Positions 58,526 to 64,000 of a stretch of 64,000 bases of DNA are shown here, piece by piece. The translations under genes were made by a program, and so were the position numbers. The first letter of the stretch is position 1, and every line of letters begins with the position of its first letter. The notes beneath the pieces were generated by a model. That model had not been told where the DNA came from. It saw only the letters and a list, made by a program, of their open reading frames with translations, and did not search any database. Source of the DNA: Leptolyngbya sp. KIOST-1 (GTDB taxonomy: Bacteria; Cyanobacteriota; Cyanobacteriia; Phormidesmidales; Phormidesmidaceae); assembly GCF_000763385.1 (NCBI RefSeq), contig NZ_JQFA01000002.1:434001-498000 (forward strand), given 5' to 3'.

Positions 58526-60172
58526 ATGACTGACGCCGCCATTTCTACCGCCACCACCTCCGCCTCGATCTCCGATGCGGTAGAGCAACGGCGCAATTTT
58601 GCCATCATCTCCCACCCCGACGCCGGTAAAACGACGCTGACCGAAAAGCTGCTGCTCTACGGGGGTGCCATTCAGGAGGCGGGGGCGGTGAAGGCGAAGC
58701 GGGCCCAGCGCAGTGCGACGTCGGATTGGATGGAGCTGGAGCAGCAGCGGGGAATTTCGATCACCTCCACGGTGCTCCAGTTTGCCTACGGCGGCTACAC
58801 CATCAACCTGCTGGACACCCCCGGCCACCAGGACTTTAGCGAAGACACCTACCGGACTTTGGCCGCCGCCGACAACGCGGTGATGCTGGAGGACGCCGCC
58901 AAAGGTCTGGAACCCCAGACCCTGAAACTGTTTGAGGTGTGCCGCCTGCGGGCTCTGCCCATCTTCACTTTTTTCAACAAGATGGACCGCCCCGCCCGCG
59001 AACCCCTGGAACTGCTCGATGAGATCGAGCAGCGGCTGGGGCTGCAAACCTACGCGGTCAACTGGCCCATCGGCATGGGCGATCGCTTCAAGGGCGTATT
59101 TGACCGTCGCCACCGCCAGATCCATCTGTTCGAGCGCAGCATCCACGGCAAGCGCGCCGCCAAAAAGACGGTAATTGACCTGGGCGACCCGGCGATCGAA
59201 GACCTGCTGGATCAGGATCTCTACTACCAGTTCAAAGAGGAGCTGGAGGTGATCGAAGAACTCGGCCCCGAGCTGGATCTCGACGCGGTTCACGCCGGGC
59301 AGCAGACCCCGGTGTTCTTCGGCAGCGCCATGACCAACTTCGGCGTGCAGCTCTTCCTCGACGCCTTTTTGGACTACGCCCTCAAACCTTCCCCCCGCAG
59401 CAGCACCCTGGGGGAGATTCCCCCCACCAACGAAGACTTTTCCGGGTTTGTGTTCAAGCTGCAGGCGAATATGGACCCCAAACACCGCGATCGCATCGCC
59501 TTTGTGCGGGTGTGCTCGGGCAAGTTTGAAAAAGACATGGTGGTCAGCCACGCCCGCAGCGGCAAGTCGGTGCGGCTGTCGCACCCCCAAAAGCTGTTTG
59601 GCCAGGGCCGCGAATCGCTGGAGGAGGCCTACCCCGGCGACGTGATTGGCCTCAACAACCCCGGCGTATTTGCCATCGGCGACACCATCTACCAGGGCAA
59701 GCGCCTGGAGTACGACGGCATCCCCTGCTTTTCGCCGGAGATCTTCGCCTACCTGAAGAACCCCAACCCCTCTAAGTACAAGCAATTCCAGAAGGGGGTT
59801 TCCGAACTGCGAGAAGAGGGGGCGGTGCAGATCATGTTCTCCGCCGACGAGTCGAAGCGCGACCCGATTTTGGCGGCGGTGGGTCAGCTCCAGCTGGAGG
59901 TGGTGCAGTACCGGCTGCAAAACGAGTACAACGTGGAGACTCGCATTGAGCCCCTGCCCTACTCCGTGGCCCGCTGGGTAGAGGGCGGCTGGGAAGCCCT
60001 GGAGGCGGCGGGGCGGCTGTTCAACACCGTCACCGTCAAGGACAGTTGGGATCGTCCGGTGCTCTTGTTTAAAAACGAGTGGAACTGCCAGCAGGTGATG
60101 ACCGACCACCCGAAGCTGAAACTGAGCGCGATCGCCCCCGTGGTCTCCGGCAAAGAACCTGAATCGCTTTAG
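58526..60172 (+). CDS. prfC: Peptide chain release factor 3
   Basis: A 548-residue GTPase. G1 [21 protein letters not shown]2 [12 protein letters not shown]3 [17 protein letters not shown] and G4 [14 protein letters not shown] are intact. RF3-specific C-terminal domains follow ([39 protein letters not shown]). RF3 removes RF1/RF2 after termination. ATG 58526 is chosen over a TTG 21 bases upstream. The gene is followed 9 bases later by a truncated Uma2 gene. Confidence 0.96.
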   Translation: MTDAAISTATTSASISDAVEQRRNFAIISHPDAGKTTLTEKLLLYGGAIQEAGAVKAKRAQRSATSDWMELEQQRGISITSTVLQFAYGGYTINLLDTPGHQDFSEDTYRTLAAADNAVMLEDAAKGLEPQTLKLFEVCRLRALPIFTFFNKMDRPAREPLELLDEIEQRLGLQTYAVNWPIGMGDRFKGVFDRRHRQIHLFERSIHGKRAAKKTVIDLGDPAIEDLLDQDLYYQFKEELEVIEELGPELDLDAVHAGQQTPVFFGSAMTNFGVQLFLDAFLDYALKPSPRSSTLGEIPPTNEDFSGFVFKLQANMDPKHRDRIAFVRVCSGKFEKDMVVSHARSGKSVRLSHPQKLFGQGRESLEEAYPGDVIGLNNPGVFAIGDTIYQGKRLEYDGIPCFSPEIFAYLKNPNPSKYKQFQKGVSELREEGAVQIMFSADESKRDPILAAVGQLQLEVVQYRLQNEYNVETRIEPLPYSVARWVEGGWEALEAAGRLFNTVTVKDSWDRPVLLFKNEWNCQQVMTDHPKLKLSAIAPVVSGKEPESL

Positions 60173-60181
60173 GTTGACACT

Positions 60182-60360
60182 ATGGTTTCCCAGCTCCAAT
60201 CCGCTGATCTTGTCTATCCAGAAAGCGACGGCAAGCCTATGGCCGACAAAACCCAGCAGTTTCGCTGGATTGTAGTTATTCAGCAGAACCTGGACTGGCT
60301 ATTTGCCGATCGCCCCGATGTCTTTGTCGCTGGAGATCTGCTTTGGTACCCATTTGCCCT
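60182..60360 (+). pseudogene. Truncated Uma2-family endonuclease
   Basis: The frame opens with a normal Uma2/DUF820 N-terminus (VYPESDGKPMADKTQQFRWI, VVIQQNLDWLFADRPDVFVA, GDLLWYP). It is cut at about 60355, where it runs into the end of the convergent TerB gene. The PD-(D/E)XK catalytic core, which would follow LLWYP, is missing. Uma2 proteins number in the dozens in many cyanobacteria, so loss of one copy is unremarkable; the precise junction at the neighbour's stop suggests a deletion. Confidence 0.8.
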
Positions 60361-61043
60361 CACAGTAGCGCCGTCACATCCTCGCCGCAGTCATCGGCCA
60401 AGTACGAGAGGGCGCGAAACCGCAGCCCCACCAGCTGATCATAGAGCGGGTTGATTTTGCACATGGGCGGAATGTGCATCAGCTTTTTCTTAAACAGCAC
60501 CACGTCGCGCTCGAAGGGGCACTGGGACGGAATCAGTTTGCACACAAACCTGGCCAGGCGAGGATCGTGCACCTCCAGCTGGTCGAGCCACAGGCGGGCA
60601 GGCTTGAGTGGGTCCAGCTTACCCCCCGCCGGCGGACGCAGCCCAGCGGCAACCTCGGCATTTTCAGGCTTGAGGCTGTGGAGGGTCGATCGCACCGAGG
60701 TCAAAACCATTTCCTGAAGGTTTAGGGCCTCACACAGCGCCTGGAGCTGGGCATCTTCTTCCACAGAGTAGACCCCGTCGGCCAGGGCTACCATAACCGC
60801 CATCCGTAAAAAGTTTTCCGCCGTCTGGGGGTCATCCCCCAGCACCTGGGCCACCTCGGCGGGGGTAACGGGTTCAAAATGCTCAAAGTCCAGTTCTGGA
60901 GCCAGTTCTTCTTCGGTAATGGCGGCAATTAGCGCCTTCTCGTCCTCATCAAAGTTGCCATCTGCCCAGGCCAGGGTGAGCAGCCCCCGGAGCCAGACCT
61001 TAATCTGCTCCTGGGTGTAGGGAGACTCGGTGACTGCGGGCAT
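60360..61043 (-). CDS. TerB plus Mo-dependent nitrogenase C-terminal domain protein
   Basis: A 227-residue protein. The N-terminal two thirds is TerB-like: WLRGLLTLAWADGNFDEDEK, ALIAAITEEELAP, then MAVMVALADGVYSVEEDAQL, each with the acidic TerB turn. The C-terminal 85 residues (PARLWLDQLEVHDPRLARFV, CKLIPSQCPFERDV, PPMCKINPLYDQLVGLRFRA) are the domain named for the C-terminus of Mo-dependent nitrogenase, with three conserved Cys. This pairing is common in cyanobacteria, including non-fixers. The Cys set may bind metal. No nitrogenase genes are seen here. Confidence 0.88.
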   Translation of the reverse strand: MPAVTESPYTQEQIKVWLRGLLTLAWADGNFDEDEKALIAAITEEELAPELDFEHFEPVTPAEVAQVLGDDPQTAENFLRMAVMVALADGVYSVEEDAQLQALCEALNLQEMVLTSVRSTLHSLKPENAEVAAGLRPPAGGKLDPLKPARLWLDQLEVHDPRLARFVCKLIPSQCPFERDVVLFKKKLMHIPPMCKINPLYDQLVGLRFRALSYLADDCGEDVTALL

Positions 61044-61348
61044 AGATCCTCCTCAACAGGTATCACAGTCAGGCATTACGGTTTGGCACAGTCCCCAGAG
61101 CAATGCCCAAAACAACAGACCGCTGTGCTCTACAGCCATTGCCAGAATAGCCATTGCCAGAACGCTCAGGGCGTGACTGGTAAACACAGGCGATCGCTTT
61201 TCAACCACGGCTGTGACCAGTGCTCTGGGCGCAATGGCCACAGCTACAATTTTAACGCCGTCCTCACTGAACCGCCCCGGCCAGAGAAAAATTTGCCCTC
61301 CCCCAGCGCCGCGCCCAGACCCCCAACGGCCTGAGCTGCCGCTCAAAC
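61044..61348. other. Intergenic region with decayed repeat C
   Basis: At 61133-61166 a 15-base unit AGCCATTGCCAGAA occurs twice in tandem, followed by CGCTCAGGGCGTGACTGG, similar to the inner part of repeat C. Overlapping open frames exist on both strands (for example 61053-61346 minus, 97 codons), but their compositions are poor and I do not call them. Confidence 0.45.
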
Positions 61349-62224
61349 CTACTCAGGTCTGACCACATCGGGCAGGGGACGCCGGAGCCGGTACAGCCAC
61401 AGCAGCCCCACCACCCCACAGGCAATGCCCACCAGACTGACCACCTGGGCTATTCTCAGCGGCCCCAGCATCAGGCTATCTAGCCGCAGGCCCTCAATCC
61501 AGAAGCGCCCGAGGCTATAGGTGGCAAAGTAGACCAGGAAGATAGTGCCGACCCTGAGCCGACCGGGGTGCCTCAGCCCCCAAACAAACAGCCCCAGCAC
61601 CAGGGCCAGTACGCCCAGGTTCCACAGCGACTCGTAGAGAAAGGTGGGGTGGTAGTAGGCGACATCGCCTAGCCCCGGCGGACGCTGGGCAGGGGGAATG
61701 TAAACCCGCCAGGGCAGCGACGTGGGGCTGCCAAAGGCCTCGGAATTGAAGAAGTTGCCCCAGCGCCCGATCGCCTGGCCCAGCACCAGTGAAGGGGCCA
61801 CCACATCGGCCAGCTGCCAGAACGAAAGCTTGTAGCGACGGGCAAACAGCAGGGTGGCGATCGCCCCTCCCAGAATGGCCCCGTGGATAGCGATTCCCCC
61901 CTGCCAGATCGCCAGGGCATCGAGGGGGCGGTTGGCGTAGCGGTCCCACTCAAACAGCACGTAGTAGAGCCTGGCCCCCGGCAGCGCCCCCAGCACCAGC
62001 CAGATCGCCAGGTCGCCGATGCGCTCGGGGTCGAGGCCGCGCCGTTGACCCAGGCGCTGGGCCAGCCCAATCCCCAGCAGCAGGGCGGTCGTAATCAGCA
62101 GCCCGTACCACCGAAAAGTGATGGGGCCAAGTTCAAAGGCAATGGGGCCCGGAGACGCCAACTGCCCTAAAGCGTTCACCCAAACCGTACTGGCCCAAAT
62201 CGTACTGGCAAATGCGTGCATCAT
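61349..62224 (-). CDS. lgt: Prolipoprotein diacylglyceryl transferase
   Basis: A 291-residue membrane enzyme with seven helices. It has the Lgt landmarks: [34 protein letters not shown], the catalytic-loop [12 protein letters not shown], the signature [28 protein letters not shown] and [16 protein letters not shown]. Lgt transfers diacylglycerol from phosphatidylglycerol to the lipobox Cys of prolipoproteins, such as the one at 35135. The N-terminal 25 residues are longer than usual, so the real start could be further in. Confidence 0.95.
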   Translation of the reverse strand: MMHAFASTIWASTVWVNALGQLASPGPIAFELGPITFRWYGLLITTALLLGIGLAQRLGQRRGLDPERIGDLAIWLVLGALPGARLYYVLFEWDRYANRPLDALAIWQGGIAIHGAILGGAIATLLFARRYKLSFWQLADVVAPSLVLGQAIGRWGNFFNSEAFGSPTSLPWRVYIPPAQRPPGLGDVAYYHPTFLYESLWNLGVLALVLGLFVWGLRHPGRLRVGTIFLVYFATYSLGRFWIEGLRLDSLMLGPLRIAQVVSLVGIACGVVGLLWLYRLRRPLPDVVRPE

Positions 62225-62356
62225 CAGAGAAATTTACCGACAGGGGAAAAAGACCGGCAGCCCATGCCGCCGCGCCATAGGTTCAGTGTATGGCGCTGAG
62301 CGGCCGATCTGTCCCTCCAGGGATCTCCCGCTGCCGGTAGTGCCCCGGCGCGATCG

Positions 62357-62899
62357 CTAAGCCTGGGGATCCAGCGCCAGGTCGCGGCACAGCTTGCGCA
62401 GGGACTGGGTCGCCCCAGGCTCAGGCTTGAGCACCCGCTGGTAGCTGCGGTAGGCCGCCTTACACAGCCCCAGTCGGTGTAGGGCAACGCCGCGAAACAG
62501 CCAGGCCTGGGCGTGGCCGGGCGATCGCCACAGCGCCTGGTTGCAGCAGGTCAGAGCCTGCTTGGGGTGGTTGAGCAGGATCAGCAGCACCGCTTTTTGC
62601 ACCCATAGGCGAGGGTTGCCCAGGCCGGCCAGCGCCTGGGCCTGCTCGACGCTCTGTAGAGCCTCAGCGTAGCGGCTCAGACAGCTCAGGGCCTCGGCCC
62701 GGTGGCACCAGCTGTCGGCCCGGTGGGGGTCGAGGCGCAGGGCCTGTTCAAAATGGGTCAGCGCCTCCTGGTAGCGGCCCTTTTCCAGGTCAGCCTGGCC
62801 CATTTCGTTCAGGCGCAGGCATTCAAAGTCGCCGTCCAACCAAGCCGGACGAGGGGCTGCGGACCGTTCGACAAGGCGATCGCGTACACAGGTTTCCAT
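62357..62899 (-). CDS. TPR repeat protein
   Basis: A 180-residue cytoplasmic TPR protein: LNEMGQADLEKGRYQEALTH then FEQALRLDPHRADSWCHRAE, ALSCLSRYAEALQSVEQAQA, PKQALTCCNQALWRSPGHAQ and AWLFRGVALHRLGLCKAAYR. The ATG at 62899 (METCVRDRL) is chosen because the frame above it, to 63187, does not read as protein. It has an unusually high Cys count for a TPR protein (about seven). Function unknown. Confidence 0.78.
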   Translation of the reverse strand: METCVRDRLVERSAAPRPAWLDGDFECLRLNEMGQADLEKGRYQEALTHFEQALRLDPHRADSWCHRAEALSCLSRYAEALQSVEQAQALAGLGNPRLWVQKAVLLILLNHPKQALTCCNQALWRSPGHAQAWLFRGVALHRLGLCKAAYRSYQRVLKPEPGATQSLRKLCRDLALDPQA

Positions 62900-63181
62900 C
62901 GGTCTATCCTTTGTGTGAGAAGGAACGATTGATTTGGTAGCCAACGGTAAATAGCGCATATGGCAATCCTGTGTCGCTCCCATCTCAGATGTATTGCGGC
63001 CCTCCCCAGCAAGGATGAAGGATAGCAGCGCCATGAACCCTAACCAGCCTGGGCGGGGGAAACATGCCGTCGTCACACCATTGCCACGACAATGACACAG
63101 CCCCCCCCTAAGCTGAGGCTCAAGCTGTGGCCATGTCATTGGCCACTGACATTTGAGGACCTGAGAGTGAGGAGGTGACGC

Positions 63182-63553
63182 ATGCAACTGGGCCTATCCT
63201 ACAAACGCTATCGGCTCGACATTCCCCCCAGGGTGTGGTCAGAGTTTTTTGAACAATTCACCGATGAAAACCAGGGACGCCTGATTACGCTGAAGCTGGT
63301 GGACGAGCAACTGGGTGACTTTACGGTGCTGCGCCGAACTCCACTCCATGCGATCGCCTACCACGGTCCTGACCATAATCACGATTTGCTGGTCACGGTT
63401 GGGCGGCCCGAAGGCATCGGCGACGCCACCTACACCCACCGGATCGTGCAGCCCCGGGCAATCAGCATTGTCACCGACGAAGACGGCCTGGTGTTGTCCT
63501 GCACCATCATCCATCACGATCAGAGCCAGAGCACAATCAGCTTCCAGTCCTAG
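63182..63553 (+). CDS. DUF5335 family protein
   Basis: A 123-residue protein. It reads WSEFFEQFTDENQGRLITLK, LRRTPLHAIAYHGPDHNHDL, LVTVGRPEGIGDATYTHRIV, then ISIVTDEDGLVLSCTIIHHD. This matches the DUF5335 family of small beta-rich proteins, often encoded near stress or transport genes. No catalytic residues are known. ATG 63182 follows GAGGTGACGC, with GAGG 7 bases before it. A repeat B copy follows. Confidence 0.75.
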   Translation: MQLGLSYKRYRLDIPPRVWSEFFEQFTDENQGRLITLKLVDEQLGDFTVLRRTPLHAIAYHGPDHNHDLLVTVGRPEGIGDATYTHRIVQPRAISIVTDEDGLVLSCTIIHHDQSQSTISFQS

Positions 63554-63580
63554 GGCGGGTTATCGATTGTGGTCAAAAGT

Positions 63581-63690
63581 GTGGTCAAAAGCTCGGTATA
63601 TCCAGCTTGTCACGCCCAACCCAAACGCCTGGATAGGGGCTGTAACCCTTAGTTTTTAGACGTTTGGCAGCTAATTGTTGACAGCCCCTG
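63581..63690. repeat. Interspersed repeat B, copy 2
   Basis: It matches 6601-6713 from GTGGTCAAAAGC through CACGCCCAACCCAAACG, TAGGGGCTGTAACCCTTAG and GACAGCCCCT. The first 12 bases are doubled in tandem. It lies in the 353-base gap before the last gene, which otherwise holds only a presumed promoter. Confidence 0.75.
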
Positions 63691-63906
63691 GGGCAGGTTC
63701 CCCCTTTGGGTCAAACACTCGCTGCCTGCGGAGGGGTATGGTCAGAGCCACAGGCGACAGAAACCAGGGCTTTCGAGTAGGCTTTAAGATCTCTGGCACA
63801 GCGCCCGCCACCCCCACGGGATGCATCCATCTAGGATCGGGATAAGATCGATCAAAGACTACCGATATTTGCCCCGTCCATCCCCCTACCCCTTCCTTTT
63901 CTGCCC

Positions 63907-64000
63907 ATGCACAACGCCAATAGCAGCCCATCCGCCCCTCAGCATCCTCCGGCTGCCAAGGTCAAAGGAGTTTTGCGCGAAACCATTGAAACCGTTGGTC
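63907..64000 (+). CDS. Start of a probable signal peptidase I gene
   Basis: Only 31 residues are in the window: a Ser/Pro/Ala/His-rich tail (MHNANSSPSAPQHPPAAKVK) and then GVLRETIETVG. Cyanobacterial LepB proteins often begin with a short disordered tail followed by an amphipathic segment of this type before the membrane anchor. The assignment rests on this resemblance only; another membrane protein is quite possible. Confidence 0.35.
   Translation, partial: MHNANSSPSAPQHPPAAKVKGVLRETIETVG

Noticed and set aside
61053..61346. 97-codon minus-strand frame with hydrophobic stretch before lgt
   Set aside because: It runs through the decayed repeat C copy, and a competing frame exists on the other strand; no family character.
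1..64000. CRISPR arrays, rRNA and tRNA genes, prophage structural genes
   Set aside because: Looked for on both strands; no regularly spaced repeats, rRNA blocks, foldable tRNAs or phage morphogenesis genes were found.

Overview
The window looks like chromosomal DNA of a cyanobacterium. It has very frequent HIP1 octamers (GCGATCGC), two single-helix high-light-inducible (Hlip) proteins, cobalamin synthesis genes (cobD end, cobN), DUF3318 next to ureD, a Mo-dependent-nitrogenase C-terminal-domain protein and several c-di-GMP/GAF signalling proteins. The high GC and gene content suggest a Leptolyngbya/Nodosilinea-type filamentous genus, but this placement is inference and no 16S is present.

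Layout. 1-9 kb: end of cobD, a BmpA-type ABC ATPase, stress and Hlip proteins, small cyanobacterial hypotheticals, a MOSC protein, a SIMPL protein, Sua5 and a degenerate histidine kinase. 9.5-13.4 kb: a previously uncalled 56-aa membrane peptide, a second Hlip, DUF3318-ureD, a RodZ-like HTH protein and an ArsS-type radical SAM enzyme. 13.5-22.2 kb: two large convergent c-di-GMP proteins, mutS2 and a TPR protein. 22.3-24.6 kb: an intact protein homologous to cholesterol-dependent (thiol-activated) cytolysins, divergent from an orphan exbD. 24.6-31 kb: cobN and a hybrid kinase with a receiver lacking its phosphoacceptor. 31-37 kb: envelope and stress proteins.

37.3-45.2 kb is the accessory core. 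Intact alaS is followed by a lone higA, an IS3 orfA fused in frame to a decapitated FMN reductase, IS1-like transposase fragments, a low-GC AIPR-type (abortive infection) protein with a nuclease-like N-terminus, an XRE regulator with a palindromic operator, and then a decayed second copy of the alaS 3' end. The island is therefore bracketed by two alaS 3' ends.

45-64 kb returns to backbone: ppk2, a TPR protein, queG, ftsX, a CheY-like regulator, a ParA ATPase coupled to a coiled-coil protein with a near-C-terminal Trp (McdAB-like), a GH13 amylase, an SDR, a split YeeE/YedE sulfur transporter, a PIN toxin with a frameshifted antitoxin, prfC, lgt, a DUF5335 protein and the start of a probable signal peptidase I. 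Pseudogenes of pfkB and uma2 lie in this part.

At least five families of short interspersed palindromic repeats occur. In addition, heptamer-like CCCATCC/GGTGAGG repeats have expanded in frame inside two housekeeping genes, mutS2 and cobN. All family assignments come from reading motifs in the sequence; no database search was run.
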